From: Clostridia bacterium | GTDB taxonomy: Bacteria > Bacillota > Clostridia > Christensenellales > Aristaeellaceae | Assembly (NCBI GenBank): GCA_024404245.1 | Contig: JAKSQH010000018.1 | Coordinates: 1 to 34,473 of the forward strand | Reading direction: 5' to 3' | Length of the DNA: 34,473 nt | Part shown: positions 15,578 to 26,462 of the stretch, in pieces | Layout: each line of letters starts with the position of its first letter | Position numbering within the stretch: position 1 is the first letter of the stretch | Made by a program: the position numbers and the translations under genes | Notes under the pieces: model-generated | The model's input: the letters and a program-made list of their open reading frames with translations, nothing else | Told to the model about the DNA's origin: nothing | Database searches by the model: none

Positions 15578-18283
15578 ATGCTGGATTTTCTGAAAAAGCT
15601 GATGGGCAACACCAATGACGCGGAGCTGAAAAAACTGAAGAAAACCGTTGACGCGGTGGAAGCGCTGGCGGACAAATATAAACAGATGACGGACGATGAG
15701 CTGCGCGCGCAGACGCCCGCGCTGCGTGCACGCCTGGAAAAGGGCGAAACGGAGGATGACATCCTGCCGGACGCGTTTGCCGTGGTGCGTGAGGCGGCGG
15801 ACCGCGTGCTGGGCATGCGTCCCTACCGCGTGCAGGTGCTGGGCGGCATTGTGCTGCATCAGGGCCGCATCGCCGAGATGAAGACCGGTGAAGGTAAAAC
15901 CCTGGTATCCACCATGCCCGCCTACCTGAACGCGCTGAGCGGCAAGGGCGTGCATATCGTTACGGTCAATGACTATCTGGCCCGCCGCGACAGTGAGTGG
16001 ATGGGCAAGGTGCACCGCTTCCTGGGCCTGACCGTCGGCCTGATCGTGCATGATCTGGAGCCTGAGGAACGCCGCGCCTCCTACGCCTGCGATATTACCT
16101 ACGGCACGAACAATGAGCTGGGCTTTGACTATCTGCGTGACAACATGGTGATCCGTCAGGGTGATCTGGTGCAGCGCGGGCACAACTTCGCCATTGTGGA
16201 CGAGGTGGACTCCATCCTGATTGATGAGGCGCGTACGCCGCTGATCATTTCCGGCGCGGGTGAAAAATCCACCGAGATGTATGACCGGGTGGACGCCGTG
16301 GTCCGCTCCATGAAGCGCGATGTGCACTATGAGCTGGATGAGAAGAAAAAGGCCGTTACCCTGACGGACGAAGGCGCCCGCAAGGTGGAAACCGCCTTCG
16401 GCGTGGAGAATATCAACGATCCCGAAAACAGCGAGCTGAACCATCACGTATCCTGCGCTCTGCGCGCGCACGCGACCATGAAGCGCGATGTGGACTATGT
16501 GGTGCAGAACGGCCAGGTCATCATCGTGGATGAGTTCACCGGCCGTCTGATGATCGGCCGCCGGTATTCTGAGGGCCTGCATCAGGCCATTGAGGCGAAG
16601 GAGCATGTGAAGGTCGAGCGTGAAAGCAAGACGCTGGCGACCATCACCTTCCAGAACTACTTCCGTATGTATAAGAAGCTGTCCGGTATGACCGGTACGG
16701 CGAAAACGGAAGAAGGCGAATTTCAGGGCATCTATTCGCTGGATGTTGTGGAGATTCCGACGAACCGCGAGAATATCCGCAAGGACATGGAGGACGTGGT
16801 TTACAAGAACAAGGCCGCCAAGTTCAACGCGGTGATCGCCTCCATTGAAGAGCATCACGCGACGGGCCAGCCCGTGCTGGTCGGCACGATTTCCGTTGAG
16901 GTCAGTGAAATGCTGTCCGCGATGCTGGGTCGCCGCGGCATCAAGCATGAAGTGCTGAACGCGAAGAACCATGCCCGTGAGGCTGAGATCGTGGCACAGG
17001 CCGGTCAGTTCGGCGTTGTGACGATCGCCACCAACATGGCGGGCCGCGGTACCGATATTCTGCTGGGCGGCAACCCTGAGTTCCTCGCGCGCCGCGCCAT
17101 GCGGCAGGAAGGCTTTGATGAGGAGATCATCGAAGCGGCCACCGGTCACAATGAGGATGTATCGCCCGAGGTGCTGTCCGCGCGGCAGATCTATCAGGCG
17201 CGCTACGATTCCTTCAAACGGCAGACGGACGCGGAGCACGAGCGCGTGCTGAGAACCGGCGGCCTGCATATCATCGGCACGGAGCGGCATGAGTCCCGCC
17301 GTATCGATAACCAGCTGCGCGGCCGTTCCGGCCGTCAGGGCGACCCGGGTTCCACCCAGTTCTTCATTTCGCTGGAGGATGACCTGATGCGCCTGTTCGG
17401 CTCCGAAAGGATCAGCGTGATGGTTGAGCGCCTGGGCCTGAAGGATGACGAGCCGCTGACCGCGGGTCTGCTGACCAAGCAGATCGAGTCCGCGCAGAAG
17501 CGGATTGAGAACCGCAACTTTGAAACCCGTAAGCACGTGCTTGAATATGACAACGTGATGAACCGCCAGCGTGAGGTCATTTACGGCCAGCGCCGCCGGG
17601 TGCTCATGGGCGAGGATGTGCATGACTCCATCCTGCGCATGGCGGATCATGTGATCGATTTCGGCATGGACCGCTTCTGCCAGGGCGAGGATTCCTCCGA
17701 GTGGGATAAGAAGCAGGCCACGGATTACCTGGAGAACCTGTGCGTCCGCCACGGAACGCTGGAGAGCCTGCTGACCGATCCGGACATCGAGCGCGCGGAT
17801 GTGAATGAAAAGCTGAAGGCGGATGCGCGTGAGTTCTACGCGGAGCGCGAGAAGATGCTCACGGACCTGCACGTGGATATGCGCGAGGTTGAGCGTGTAA
17901 TGCTGCTCCGCAGTGTGGATACCCGCTGGATGGACCATATTGACGCGATGGATCAGCTGCGTGACGGCATCGGCTTCCGCGCCTACAGCGGCAAGAACCC
18001 CGTAACCGAATATCAGATTGAAGCGAAAGGCATGTTTGACGAGCTGAACCACTTCATCCGTGAGGATACGGTGCGCCGTGTCTATCAGCTGAAGGTGCAG
18101 GTCACGCCCGAACGCGTGCAGACCGCGAAGCCGACCGAGGCCCGGCTTGCCGGGGACGCGCCCCGTCAGCCGCGCAGGGTCAAGGCGTCCGAGAAGGTCG
18201 GCCGGAACGATCCCTGCCCGTGCGGCAGCGGCAAGAAATACAAGAACTGCTGCGGCAGCGTGCAGAACAACGCGGAGAACTGA
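15578..18283 (+). CDS. secA: Preprotein translocase ATPase SecA
   Basis: This 901-residue motor drives proteins through SecYEG using ATP. Visible features in order: Walker A (MKTGEGKTL, ~101-109), Walker B/DEAD region ([14 protein letters not shown] from ~208), the preprotein cross-linking region (~220-370), and the second helicase domain with [10 protein letters not shown] and [11 protein letters not shown]. The helical scaffold comes next, and the C-terminus has a zinc-binding tail, [13 protein letters not shown] (Cys880, 882, 891, 892), used for SecB or lipid contact. Length is normal for a clostridial SecA. AGAAGGAGA precedes ATG 15578. It has its own promoter and begins a long co-directional gene run; prfB follows after 102 nt, a common arrangement in Firmicutes. 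Confidence 0.98.
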   Translation: MLDFLKKLMGNTNDAELKKLKKTVDAVEALADKYKQMTDDELRAQTPALRARLEKGETEDDILPDAFAVVREAADRVLGMRPYRVQVLGGIVLHQGRIAEMKTGEGKTLVSTMPAYLNALSGKGVHIVTVNDYLARRDSEWMGKVHRFLGLTVGLIVHDLEPEERRASYACDITYGTNNELGFDYLRDNMVIRQGDLVQRGHNFAIVDEVDSILIDEARTPLIISGAGEKSTEMYDRVDAVVRSMKRDVHYELDEKKKAVTLTDEGARKVETAFGVENINDPENSELNHHVSCALRAHATMKRDVDYVVQNGQVIIVDEFTGRLMIGRRYSEGLHQAIEAKEHVKVERESKTLATITFQNYFRMYKKLSGMTGTAKTEEGEFQGIYSLDVVEIPTNRENIRKDMEDVVYKNKAAKFNAVIASIEEHHATGQPVLVGTISVEVSEMLSAMLGRRGIKHEVLNAKNHAREAEIVAQAGQFGVVTIATNMAGRGTDILLGGNPEFLARRAMRQEGFDEEIIEAATGHNEDVSPEVLSARQIYQARYDSFKRQTDAEHERVLRTGGLHIIGTERHESRRIDNQLRGRSGRQGDPGSTQFFISLEDDLMRLFGSERISVMVERLGLKDDEPLTAGLLTKQIESAQKRIENRNFETRKHVLEYDNVMNRQREVIYGQRRRVLMGEDVHDSILRMADHVIDFGMDRFCQGEDSSEWDKKQATDYLENLCVRHGTLESLLTDPDIERADVNEKLKADAREFYAEREKMLTDLHVDMREVERVMLLRSVDTRWMDHIDAMDQLRDGIGFRAYSGKNPVTEYQIEAKGMFDELNHFIREDTVRRVYQLKVQVTPERVQTAKPTEARLAGDAPRQPRRVKASEKVGRNDPCPCGSGKKYKNCCGSVQNNAEN

Positions 18284-18304
18284 ACTGAATCCGGGAGAAT
18301 GACG

Positions 18305-18328
18305 ATGAAAAAGGCTGGTTTTTTGTAA
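18305..18328 (+). CDS. Possible 7-codon upstream ORF before prfB
   Basis: ATG AAA AAG GCT GGT TTT TTG TAA encodes MKKAGFL. GGGAG (18293-18297) lies 7 nt upstream, a proper ribosome-binding distance; an in-frame ATG at 18299 is too close to it. The ORF ends 2 nt before an arm of an inverted repeat that reaches the prfB start. It could be a leader peptide controlling prfB, or simply chance. The stop is UAA, which both release factors read. Confidence 0.3.
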   Translation: MKKAGFL

Positions 18329-18330
18329 CG

Positions 18331-18383
18331 CCGGTCACCGTGAGTATTTCCACTGAATAACGGATATGAAAAGGAGAGACCGG
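18331..18383 (+). promoter_or_regulatory. Inverted repeat spanning the prfB ribosome-binding region
   Basis: CCGGTC (18331-18336) is complementary to GACCGG (18378-18383), which lies between AAGGAG (18371-18376) and the prfB ATG (18386). Pairing in the mRNA would place the ribosome-binding site at the base of a hairpin. The stem is only 6 bp and the loop 41 nt, so stability is modest. Confidence 0.35.
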
Positions 18384-18385
18384 AA

Positions 18386-19486
18386 ATGATTGAGCTTGAA
18401 CAGTACGCGCAGGATATACAGGTGATCCGGAAGAGCATTCTCGCCGCCGGTGAGGCGCTGCATATCGACCATATTAAGGAACAGATTGAGGAACTGACCC
18501 AGGAAATGAACCAGCCGGAATTCTGGAACGATACCGAGCGCTCCACCCGGGTGAACCAGAAGGTCGGCGGCCTGAAGAACAAGCTGGCACATTATGAAAA
18601 GCTCCTCAGCGATGCCGATGATATTGAAACCATGATGGAGCTGGCACGTGAGGAAAACGATGAGGACATGGTGGCCGAGACCGGCGAGTCCATCGCGAAG
18701 CTGCGCGAGCAGGCGGACGCGCTGGAGCTGGAAACGCTGATGCGCGGCGACTATGATGACAATGACGCGGTGCTGTCACTGCACGCCGGTGCCGGCGGAA
18801 CCGAGGCGCAGGACTGGACGCAGATGCTGTACCGCATGTACACCCGCTATTGCGAGCGGATGGGCTTCACCGTGAAGGTGCTGGACCTGCTGGACGGTGA
18901 CGAGGCGGGCATCAAGAGCGTGACCTTTGAGGTCAGCGGCGACCACGCCTACGGCTACCTGCGCGGTGAAAAAGGCGTGCACCGTCTGGTGCGCATCTCC
19001 CCGTTTGACTCAAACGCGCGCCGCCACACGTCCTTCTCCTCGCTGGATGTGGCGCCCATGATGGAGGATGACGATACCGATATCGAGATCGACATGAAGG
19101 ATGTCCGCGTGGACACCTACCATTCCTCCGGCGCCGGCGGACAGAACGTTAACAAGACCAGCTCCGCCGTGCGTATGACGCACTTCCCGACGGGCATCGT
19201 GGTTGCCTGCCAGACCGAGCGCGATCAGGTGCAGAACCGCGCGACCTGTATCAAAATGCTGAAGGCCCGCCTGCTGGAACTGCGTGAACGCGAAAAGGAA
19301 CAGCAGATGGCGGATATCAAGGGCGAAATGAAGAAGATCGAGTGGGGCAGCCAGATCCGCTCCTACGTCTTCCAGCCCTATACCATGGTGAAGGATCACC
19401 GTACCAACTACGAAGTCGGCAACATTGATGACGTGATGAACGGTGATCTTGAAGGCTTTGTAACCTCCTACCTGAAGATGCAATGA
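18386..19486 (+). CDS. prfB: Peptide chain release factor 2 (RF2), without programmed frameshift
   Basis: RF2 ends translation at UGA and UAA. The 366-residue frame has SPF at 205-207, the tripeptide that recognises UGA/UAA, and the universal GGQ at 251-253 that triggers peptide release, matching Escherichia coli RF2 numbering closely. The N-terminal helical domain (IELEQYAQDIQ ... MNQPEFWND) is complete and read in one frame. The usual in-frame UGA with an internal Shine-Dalgarno near codon 25 is absent, so classical frameshift autoregulation is not used. The AAGGAG site supports ATG 18386. The gene overlaps the next one by 4 bp (ATGA). Confidence 0.97.
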   Translation: MIELEQYAQDIQVIRKSILAAGEALHIDHIKEQIEELTQEMNQPEFWNDTERSTRVNQKVGGLKNKLAHYEKLLSDADDIETMMELAREENDEDMVAETGESIAKLREQADALELETLMRGDYDDNDAVLSLHAGAGGTEAQDWTQMLYRMYTRYCERMGFTVKVLDLLDGDEAGIKSVTFEVSGDHAYGYLRGEKGVHRLVRISPFDSNARRHTSFSSLDVAPMMEDDDTDIEIDMKDVRVDTYHSSGAGGQNVNKTSSAVRMTHFPTGIVVACQTERDQVQNRATCIKMLKARLLELREREKEQQMADIKGEMKKIEWGSQIRSYVFQPYTMVKDHRTNYEVGNIDDVMNGDLEGFVTSYLKMQ

Positions 19487-20151
19487 TCCGCAGGATTCTG
19501 TCCTTTGCCGCCGGCCTGTTCTGGTCGGCGGCTGCGCTCCTGCTGACCGTGTACCTGCTGTGCGCGGCGCCGGGCGTGATGACGAAGGCGATGCGGGCGG
19601 TCGCGCCGGAAGCGGAAACGGGGCTGCCGGACGCGGAGTATCCGGGTGTGTGCGGCGTGATCTGCGGTTATCTCACCGGGAAAACGGATACTTTTCAGTA
19701 TGCCTTTACGGATGATGCCGGGGTTGAGCGCCTCTGCTTCAACTCGACCGAGCAGCTGCACATGGAGGACTGCCGCGGCCTTATCGCGCTGGACGGCACA
19801 CTCTGCCTGATCTGCGTATCCGCGGGGCTGGGCCTGTCGCTTATGTGCCTGCGGCGAAAAACGCTGCGCGCGTGGCGCTTCGGGCTGCTGTTTCCGCTTC
19901 TCCCGGTTGCCGCGGCGGTTATCTGGGCCGCGATTGACTTTACCGGTCTGTTCTTCCTGTTTCACCGGCTCGCGTTCACCAATGAACTGTGGCTGCTGGA
20001 CTGGCGCACCTGCCTGCTGATCCGGCTGATGCCGGAGGAACTCTTTATCTTTTACGGGATCGCCGGCGTGCTGATGTGGTTTATCCTGCTTGCCGCCGCG
20101 ATGCTTGTTACAGGAAAGGTTCGTTATCGGAATGAGAATTCTCGCGCTTGA
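19483..20151 (+). CDS. DUF1461 family integral membrane protein
   Basis: This 222-residue protein has an N-terminal membrane helix (~5-30), an external domain and three further helices (~103-120, ~133-152, ~192-213). The external part holds CFNSTEQLHMEDCRGLI. A later segment reads FLFHRLAFTNELWLLDW. Both fit the DUF1461 / TIGR01906 family of Firmicutes membrane proteins (F..E..HM.D and FH...F.N..W). The function of the family is unknown. The start overlaps the prfB stop, and its end overlaps the tsaD start by 20 bp, so it is firmly inside the operon. Confidence 0.82.
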   Translation: MIRRILSFAAGLFWSAAALLLTVYLLCAAPGVMTKAMRAVAPEAETGLPDAEYPGVCGVICGYLTGKTDTFQYAFTDDAGVERLCFNSTEQLHMEDCRGLIALDGTLCLICVSAGLGLSLMCLRRKTLRAWRFGLLFPLLPVAAAVIWAAIDFTGLFFLFHRLAFTNELWLLDWRTCLLIRLMPEELFIFYGIAGVLMWFILLAAAMLVTGKVRYRNENSRA

Positions 20152-21136
20152 GTCCTCCTGCGATGAAACGGCCGCGGCCGTGATTGAGGACGGACGGAAG
20201 ATCCTTTCAAATGTGATCTTTTCACAGATTGACCTGCACGCCATGTACGGCGGGGTTGTGCCGGAGATCGCCTCGCGGGCGCACATGGAAGCCTGCGGCC
20301 GCGTAACCCGGCAGGCGCTTTCTGAGGCCGGCATGGCGCTGGAGGACGCGGACGCGCTGGCGGTCACAAAGGGCCCCGGCCTTGTGGGCGCGCTGCTCAC
20401 CGGTGTCAATTTCATGAAGGGGCTGGCGTACGCGGCGGGCAAGCCGCTGATTCCGGTCAATCATATTGAAGGGCATGTATCGGCCAACTTCCTTACGAGT
20501 CCGGAGCTTGAGCCGCCTTTCCTGTGCCTGGTGGTTTCGGGCGGGCACAGTCATCTGGTGCTGGTGGAGGCCTTCGGCGTATACCGCCTGATCGGCCAGA
20601 CCGTGGATGACGCCGCGGGCGAGGCCTTTGACAAGGCGGCGCGCGTGCTGGGCATCCCGTATCCCGGCGGCCCCGGAATCGACAGGCTCGCGGAGGAGGG
20701 AAACCCGCGCGCGTACACGCTGCCGCGGCCGAAGATTGAGGGCCGTTACGATTATTCGTTTTCCGGCGTGAAAACCGCGTTCCTCAACCTGGTTCACCGG
20801 CTGGAGCAGAACGGTGAAACGCTGAACAAAGCGGACCTTGCCGCTGTGTTCCGCAACGCCGTGGCGGAGCAGCTGACGGACAAGGCGGAGCTGCTGCTCA
20901 GGGACCGCGGCGCGGATCTGCCCATGGCCATGGCGGGCGGCGTCAGCGCCAACCGTGAGCTGCGCCGGCAGATGCAGGCCATGTGCGACCGGGTGGGCGT
21001 GAGGCTGTATATGCCGGCAATCGGCCTGTGCACGGACAATGCCGCGATGATCGGTTCCGCGGCGTACTATACATATCTGAAGGGTGAAACCGCGGGGCCG
21101 GACCTGAACGCCGAGCCCGCGCTGAGATTTGTGTGA
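20132..21136 (+). CDS. tsaD: tRNA N6-adenosine threonylcarbamoyltransferase TsaD
   Basis: This 334-residue protein transfers threonylcarbamoyl to A37 of tRNAs that read ANN codons, acting with TsaB and TsaE. It belongs to the ASKHA fold: it starts MRILALESSCDETAAAV, has the metal-binding His111 and His115 in NHIEGH, and contains GPGLVGALL, VSGGHSHLVLV and a C-terminal LCTDNAAMIG. I start it at ATG 20132 because the family begins exactly there; a longer frame upstream lies inside the previous gene. tsaB and tsaE are not in this window. Length is normal. Confidence 0.97.
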   Translation: MRILALESSCDETAAAVIEDGRKILSNVIFSQIDLHAMYGGVVPEIASRAHMEACGRVTRQALSEAGMALEDADALAVTKGPGLVGALLTGVNFMKGLAYAAGKPLIPVNHIEGHVSANFLTSPELEPPFLCLVVSGGHSHLVLVEAFGVYRLIGQTVDDAAGEAFDKAARVLGIPYPGGPGIDRLAEEGNPRAYTLPRPKIEGRYDYSFSGVKTAFLNLVHRLEQNGETLNKADLAAVFRNAVAEQLTDKAELLLRDRGADLPMAMAGGVSANRELRRQMQAMCDRVGVRLYMPAIGLCTDNAAMIGSAAYYTYLKGETAGPDLNAEPALRFV

Positions 21137-21164
21137 GCCCGCGTAAGGGCTGAGGGGTAAGCGT

Positions 21165-21599
21165 ATGGCAATGGATAAAAAGGAAGTAATGCGCGCGGTC
21201 AAGTTCACGCTGTTTTCCGCGTCGGCCGGGCTGATCCAGATCGGCAGCTACGCGCTGTTTTTTGAGGTTTTTCACTGGACCCACTGGGTCGCGTATCTCG
21301 TGTCCCTGGTGCTCAGCGTGCTGTGGAATTTTACCTTCAACCGCCGCTACACCTTCCGCTCGGACTGCGATATCAAACGCGCCATGCTGCTGGTGGCCGC
21401 TTACTATATCGTGTTTACGCCGCTGACCACCTGGGCGGGCAAGCTGCTGACGGACGCCGGTGTGAACAACTGGATCGTCGAGGTCGGCACGATGCTGCTG
21501 AACTTCATCACGGAGTTCCTGTATCAGCGCTTTGTGGTCTATAAGGACAATGTGGACACGAACAGCCTCGCGGACGGAGAGAAGAAAAGCGAAGAGTGA
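21165..21599 (+). CDS. GtrA-like family membrane protein
   Basis: This 144-residue protein has four hydrophobic helices (~13-33, ~40-57, ~69-90, ~100-121) and the GtrA signatures [20 protein letters not shown] and a final [10 protein letters not shown]. GtrA proteins take part in moving or supplying lipid-linked sugars (undecaprenyl-phosphate glucose in phage conversion; wall glycan decoration in Gram-positives). ATG 21165 follows GAGGGG; a second ATG 6 nt later is also possible. No glycosyltransferase neighbours it, so its substrate is unknown. It ends against uvrA. Confidence 0.88.
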   Translation: MAMDKKEVMRAVKFTLFSASAGLIQIGSYALFFEVFHWTHWVAYLVSLVLSVLWNFTFNRRYTFRSDCDIKRAMLLVAAYYIVFTPLTTWAGKLLTDAGVNNWIVEVGTMLLNFITEFLYQRFVVYKDNVDTNSLADGEKKSEE

Positions 21600-21601
21600 A
21601 C

Positions 21602-24433
21602 ATGAACGAGAATATTATTGTACACGGCGCGAGAACCAACAATCTGAAGAATGTGGATGTGGAAATTCCGCGGGACAAACTTACGGTGATCACCGGCCTG
21701 AGCGGCAGCGGAAAATCCTCTCTCGCGTTTGACACCATATACGCGGAGGGACAGCGGCGCTATGTCGAAAGCCTTTCCAGCTACGCCCGGCAGTTTCTGG
21801 GCCAGATGGACAAGCCGGATGTGGACGCCATTGAAGGCCTGAGCCCCGCGATTTCCATTGACCAGAAAACGACCGGCCGCAACCCGCGGTCCACGGTCGG
21901 CACGGTTACGGAGATTCACGATTATCTGCGCCTGCTGTACGCGCGCATCGGTATTCCGCACTGCCCGGCCTGCGGCCGCGAGATCCGCCGGCAGACGGTG
22001 GATGAGATTACGGACGCGATCTGCGCGCAGCCGGAAGGCACGCGGATGCAGCTGCTGGCGCCCGCCGTACGCGGCAGGAAAGGCGAGCACAGGGACATTC
22101 TGGAAAACGCGCGCAAGAACGGCTTTGTCCGTGTGCGGATTGACGGAACGCTGTATGACCTGGATGACACGCCGGACCTGGATAAGAAGAAAAAGCATAC
22201 GATTGAGCTGGTGGTGGACCGCCTGATTGTGAGGCCCGGTAAGGATTTCCGGCAGCGCCTCACGGACTCTGTGGAAACAGCGTCCCGGATGGGCGCCGGG
22301 CTTGTGATCGCGGATTATTTCGCGCAGGGCGAGCGGCTGTTCTCCATGAACTACGCCTGCCCGGACTGCGGTGTTGTGCTGGAGGAACTGGAACCCCGCA
22401 TGTTCTCCTTCAACGGCCCCTTCGGCGCGTGCCCGACCTGCTCCGGCCTCGGCACCCTGATGAAGATTTCGGAAGAGGTGATCCTGCCGGACAGCAGCCT
22501 GTCCCTGCGAGAGGGCGCGCTGAACGCGACCGGGTTCAACTCCATTATCGGCGACGGCATCGCCGCGTCCTATTTTACGGCAATGGGGCAGAAGTACGGC
22601 TTCACGCTGGATACCCCGTTCGATCAGATTCCGGAGGAAGGCGCGCGCGCCATTCTTTACGGCACGGGGTCCGAGAAGCTGACGATCACCTATGAAAGCG
22701 CCAACGGCAGCGGAAAATTCTCCACCTCCTTTGAGGGCGTGATTCCCACGCTGGAGCGGAGATACCGCGAAACCTCGTCCGACGCGATGAAGGAACAGTA
22801 TGAGGAATACATGGCCATGGAGCTCTGCCCGGATTGCCGCGGGCAGCGGCTGAAGGCGGAAGCGCGCGCCGTGACCGTGGGCGGGAAGAGCCTGCCCGAG
22901 GTCAGCGATATGAGCATTCTGGAAGCGCGGGATTTCTTTGCCGCGTTGAAGGTGGACGGCAACCGAGCCCTGATTGCCAAAGGCATCCTGAAGGAGATCA
23001 ACGCGCGGCTGAAGTTCCTGATTGACGTGGGTCTCGGCTATCTTACGCTGTCCCGCGCGGCGATGTCCCTTTCCGGCGGTGAGGCGCAGCGCATCCGGCT
23101 GGCGACGCAGATCGGCTCCGCGCTGATGGGCGTGCTGTATGTGCTGGATGAGCCCAGCATCGGCCTGCACCAGCGGGATAACGCCAAGCTGATCGCGACG
23201 CTCAAGCATATGCGGGATCTGGGTAACACCGTGCTCGTTGTTGAGCATGACGAGGAAACCATGCGCGCGGCGGACTGGATTGTGGATGTCGGTCCCGGCG
23301 CCGGCCTGCACGGCGGCAGCATTGTGGCCAGCGGCACCGTGGATGAGATCATGGCCTGCGAGAACAGCCTTACCGGGCAGTATCTGTCCGGGCGGAAGGT
23401 CATTCCCGTGCCGAAAAAGCGGCGAAAGCCGTCCGGTATGCTGAAGGTGCTCGGCGCGCGTGAGCATAACCTGCGCAATATTGATGTGCAGATTCCGCTG
23501 GGCGTGTTCTGTTGCGTCACGGGTGTATCCGGCTCCGGTAAGAGCAGCCTGGTCAATGAAATTGTATACAAGCATCTGGCGCGCAAGCTGAACCGCGCGC
23601 TCACCAAGCCCGGCAGGTTCTCCGGCATGGAGGGCGTTGAGCAGCTGGACAAGGTGATCCTGATCGACCAGAGCCCCATCGGGCGCACGCCGCGGAGCAA
23701 TCCCGCCACGTATACGGGCCTGTTTGACCTGATCCGCAAGCTGTTTGCCATGAGCCCGGAGGCGAAGGCGAGAGGCTATAAGGAAAGCCGCTTCTCCTTC
23801 AATGTGAAGGGCGGCCGCTGTGAAAACTGCATGGGTGACGGCGTGCAGAAGATTGAGATGCATTTCCTGCCGGACATTTATGTTCCGTGCGAAATCTGCC
23901 ACGGCCGCAGGTATAACCATGAAACGCTGGAGGTCACCTGGAACGGGAAGAATATCAGCGATGTGCTGGATATGACGGTGGAGGAGGCGCTGGCCTTCTT
24001 TGAGAACCATCCGCAGCTGACGCGGAAGCTGGAAACGCTGTATGATGTCGGCCTGGGCTATGTGAAGCTCGGCCAGGCGTCCACCACGCTCTCCGGCGGT
24101 GAGGCGCAGCGCGTGAAGCTGGCCACGGAGCTGAGCCGCAAGTCAACCGGGCGCACTGTTTATGTGCTGGATGAGCCGACCACAGGCCTCCACTCGGAGG
24201 ATGTGTCCCGCCTGATTCAGATTCTGCACCGGCTGGTGGATGCCGGCAACAGCGTGCTGGTGATTGAGCATAATCTTGATGTTGTCAAATGCGCGGACTG
24301 GCTGATTGACCTCGGTCCGGAAGGCGGCAACGAAGGCGGCACGGTCGTGGCGGCCGGCACGCCGGAGCAGGTGGCTGCCTGTGAAGCGTCCTATACGGGC
24401 CGGTATCTGAAAGGAGTGCTTGGATCATGCTGA
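21602..24433 (+). CDS. uvrA: Excinuclease ABC subunit A (UvrA)
   Basis: This 943-residue ATPase finds bulky DNA damage for the UvrABC nucleotide-excision repair nuclease. It has two ABC modules: Walker [10 protein letters not shown] (32-40) and [10 protein letters not shown] in the C-terminal half, each with an LSGGEAQR signature. Zinc-binding segments are visible (CPACG; CPDCG ... [16 protein letters not shown] ... CEICHGRR). Length and order are standard. I prefer ATG 21602 because the family begins [18 protein letters not shown]; a GTG at 21596 overlapping the gtrA stop would add two residues. No strong ribosome-binding site is seen, so translation may be coupled to gtrA. The stop overlaps the next gene by 7 bp. 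Confidence 0.97.
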   Translation: MNENIIVHGARTNNLKNVDVEIPRDKLTVITGLSGSGKSSLAFDTIYAEGQRRYVESLSSYARQFLGQMDKPDVDAIEGLSPAISIDQKTTGRNPRSTVGTVTEIHDYLRLLYARIGIPHCPACGREIRRQTVDEITDAICAQPEGTRMQLLAPAVRGRKGEHRDILENARKNGFVRVRIDGTLYDLDDTPDLDKKKKHTIELVVDRLIVRPGKDFRQRLTDSVETASRMGAGLVIADYFAQGERLFSMNYACPDCGVVLEELEPRMFSFNGPFGACPTCSGLGTLMKISEEVILPDSSLSLREGALNATGFNSIIGDGIAASYFTAMGQKYGFTLDTPFDQIPEEGARAILYGTGSEKLTITYESANGSGKFSTSFEGVIPTLERRYRETSSDAMKEQYEEYMAMELCPDCRGQRLKAEARAVTVGGKSLPEVSDMSILEARDFFAALKVDGNRALIAKGILKEINARLKFLIDVGLGYLTLSRAAMSLSGGEAQRIRLATQIGSALMGVLYVLDEPSIGLHQRDNAKLIATLKHMRDLGNTVLVVEHDEETMRAADWIVDVGPGAGLHGGSIVASGTVDEIMACENSLTGQYLSGRKVIPVPKKRRKPSGMLKVLGAREHNLRNIDVQIPLGVFCCVTGVSGSGKSSLVNEIVYKHLARKLNRALTKPGRFSGMEGVEQLDKVILIDQSPIGRTPRSNPATYTGLFDLIRKLFAMSPEAKARGYKESRFSFNVKGGRCENCMGDGVQKIEMHFLPDIYVPCEICHGRRYNHETLEVTWNGKNISDVLDMTVEEALAFFENHPQLTRKLETLYDVGLGYVKLGQASTTLSGGEAQRVKLATELSRKSTGRTVYVLDEPTTGLHSEDVSRLIQILHRLVDAGNSVLVIEHNLDVVKCADWLIDLGPEGGNEGGTVVAAGTPEQVAACEASYTGRYLKGVLGSC

Positions 24434-25755
24434 TGACTTCCCTGCTGACAAAAAAGAAGCTGGGTCAGGAACTGACGCGTGAGGAGATCTGCTTCTTTGT
24501 GAAAGGCGCGGCGGACGGAACAATTCCGGATTATCAGCTGACGGCCATGCTGATGGCGATCCGGCTGAACGGAATGACCGCCCGCGAAACGGTTGACCTG
24601 ACACTGGCCATGCGTGACTCCGGCGATATCGCGGACCTGTCCGCGATCCCCGGTATCAAGGTGGACAAGCATTCCACCGGCGGGGTGGGTGACACGGTGA
24701 CGCTTGTCGCCGCGCCCATGGTCGCCGCGTGCGGCGTGCCCGTGGCGAAGATGAGCGGGCGCGGGCTCGGGCATACCGGCGGAACGCTGGATAAGCTGGA
24801 ATCCATTCCGGGTATGAGCATATCGCTGACGGAGGACGCGTTCATCCGCCAGGTAAAGGAAACCGGGCTGGCCGTGATCGGGCAGACGGGTTCGCTTGCC
24901 CCGGCCGATAAAACGCTGTACGCACTGCGGGATGTGACCTCCACGGTGGACAGCCTGCCGCTGATCGTATCCTCCATTCTGTCCAAGAAGCTCGCTTCCG
25001 GGTCGGACGGCATCGTGCTGGATGTGAAAACCGGTTCCGGCGCGATCATGCATACTGTGGAGGACAGCATTGAGCTGGCGCGCACCATGGTGGAAATCGG
25101 CACGATGGCCGGAAAGAAGTTCGCGGCGATTGTGACGGATATGGGCCAGCCGTTGGGCACGCATGTAGGCAACGCGCTGGAAGTGAAGGACGCCATTGAT
25201 GTGCTTTCCGGCAGAACCGGCGGCGACCTGAAGGAAATCTCCCTGATCATCGGCGCGCTGATGCTGAAGCTGGGCGGCAAAGCCGGCAGCATGGAGGAAG
25301 GCCGCGCCATGCTGGAAAAGACGATTGAGAACGGCACCGCGCTGGAAAAGCTGCGGCTGATGATTGCCGCGCAGGGCGGGGATCCCCGCGTGTGTGACGA
25401 TGTGACGCTGCTGCCGCGGCCGGCTGTGATCCGGCAGGCCGTATGCGGGCGCGCGGGCTGGGTGTCCGCGATGAACACGGAGGCGCTGGGCGAGGCGGGC
25501 CGCGCGATGGGCGCGGGCCGGCTGGAGCTGACGGATGTGATCGATCCCGCGGTCGGCTTTGTGCTGCATCCCCGCATCGGGGACCGCGTGGAGGAAGATA
25601 CGCCCCTGTGCACGCTGTACGCGAAGAATGAGGCGGACGCGGACCGCGCGGAGGAAGCCGTGCGCGCCGCGATCACCTTCTCTGATGAACCCTGCGGCAG
25701 AATGCCGCTGTATTACGCGATCATTACGGAAAACGGAATGATCAGACCGGAGTAA
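24427..25755 (+). CDS. pdp: Pyrimidine-nucleoside phosphorylase
   Basis: This 442-residue enzyme splits uridine or thymidine with phosphate into base and (deoxy)ribose-1-phosphate, in nucleoside salvage. Family motifs: [16 protein letters not shown] (phosphate-binding loop), [33 protein letters not shown] and a C-terminal lipoyl-like swinging domain ([20 protein letters not shown]). Length suits the Gram-positive PyNP class rather than the thymidine-only class. AAGGAG precedes ATG 24427, which overlaps the uvrA end; an ATG 6 nt later is possible. Confidence 0.95.
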   Translation: MLMTSLLTKKKLGQELTREEICFFVKGAADGTIPDYQLTAMLMAIRLNGMTARETVDLTLAMRDSGDIADLSAIPGIKVDKHSTGGVGDTVTLVAAPMVAACGVPVAKMSGRGLGHTGGTLDKLESIPGMSISLTEDAFIRQVKETGLAVIGQTGSLAPADKTLYALRDVTSTVDSLPLIVSSILSKKLASGSDGIVLDVKTGSGAIMHTVEDSIELARTMVEIGTMAGKKFAAIVTDMGQPLGTHVGNALEVKDAIDVLSGRTGGDLKEISLIIGALMLKLGGKAGSMEEGRAMLEKTIENGTALEKLRLMIAAQGGDPRVCDDVTLLPRPAVIRQAVCGRAGWVSAMNTEALGEAGRAMGAGRLELTDVIDPAVGFVLHPRIGDRVEEDTPLCTLYAKNEADADRAEEAVRAAITFSDEPCGRMPLYYAIITENGMIRPE

Positions 25756-25760
25756 TGTGA

Positions 25761-26462
25761 ATGATACCGCATTTCAGGCAGGGGTTCCGTCACGGAATCC
25801 CGATCGGGCTCGGTTATCTGTCCGTATCCTTTGCCTTCGGCATGCAGGCGCTGTCCTCCGGGCTTACGGTGTGGCAGGCGGTGCTGATCTCGGCGCTGAA
25901 CCTGACCAGCGCGGGCCAGGTGGCGGCATTACCGCTGATGGCTGCCGGCGCGGGTCTGACCGAAATGGCGCTGACCGAGCTGACGATCAACCTTCGTTAC
26001 GCGCTGATGAGCCTTTCGCTCGGCCGCAAGCTGGATGAGACCATGACCACGGGACCGCGGATGTTTTTCTCCTTCGCGAACACGGATGAGATTTTCGCCG
26101 TCGCGTCATCCCAGCCGGGTAAGGTCGGCAAAAGCTACCTTTACGGCCTGATGGTCGCGCCGTGGGTCGGCTGGACGCTGGGCACGCTGCTGGGCGCCGC
26201 GGCGGGCACGCTGCTGCCGCAGTTTATTCGCGCCGCTCTGGGCATCGCGATTTACGGCATGTTCCTGGCCATCATCCTGCCGCCGGCACGCGACCGGAAG
26301 CCGGTGCGCTTTGTGGTGATTCTGGCCGCGGCGCTGAGCGTATGCTTCAGGTATGTGCCGGGGCTCAACACCGTTTCCTCCGGGTTCACCATTATTATCT
26401 GCGCCGTTGCCGCGGCCGCCGCGGGAGCGCTGCTCTTTCCGGGAAGGGAGGAACAGCCGTGA
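25761..26462 (+). CDS. azlC: AzlC family branched-chain amino acid permease, large subunit
   Basis: This 233-residue membrane protein has about six to seven hydrophobic segments and the AzlC opening (FRQGFRHGIPIGLGYLSVSFAFGMQA), followed by SAGQVAALPLM and ELTINLRYALMSLSLGRKL. AzlC with AzlD forms an exporter of branched-chain amino acids or their analogues (AzlCD in Bacillus subtilis; related to YgaZH). The start is 5 nt after the pdp stop, with GGAG inside the pdp end. The stop overlaps the azlD GTG by 4 bp, consistent with a two-subunit transporter. Confidence 0.94.
   Translation: MIPHFRQGFRHGIPIGLGYLSVSFAFGMQALSSGLTVWQAVLISALNLTSAGQVAALPLMAAGAGLTEMALTELTINLRYALMSLSLGRKLDETMTTGPRMFFSFANTDEIFAVASSQPGKVGKSYLYGLMVAPWVGWTLGTLLGAAAGTLLPQFIRAALGIAIYGMFLAIILPPARDRKPVRFVVILAAALSVCFRYVPGLNTVSSGFTIIICAVAAAAAGALLFPGREEQP

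Noticed and set aside
15281..18052. A 923-codon open frame antisense to secA
   Set aside because: SecA on the other strand has every expected motif. Long antisense frames are common in GC-rich genes, and this translation is low-complexity and rich in His, Gln and Arg with no recognisable domain.
18386..18500. Programmed +1 frameshift in prfB
   Set aside because: The N-terminal coding region reads in one frame with no in-frame UGA or internal Shine-Dalgarno-CUU-UGA site.
21137..21164. AGCCC-GCGTA-AGGGCT hairpin between tsaD and gtrA as a terminator
   Set aside because: The stem is short and no T tract follows.
21539..24010. An 823-codon open frame antisense to uvrA
   Set aside because: It mirrors codon-position bias in uvrA. 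It has no family motifs, and its ends do not fit the neighbouring gene boundaries.
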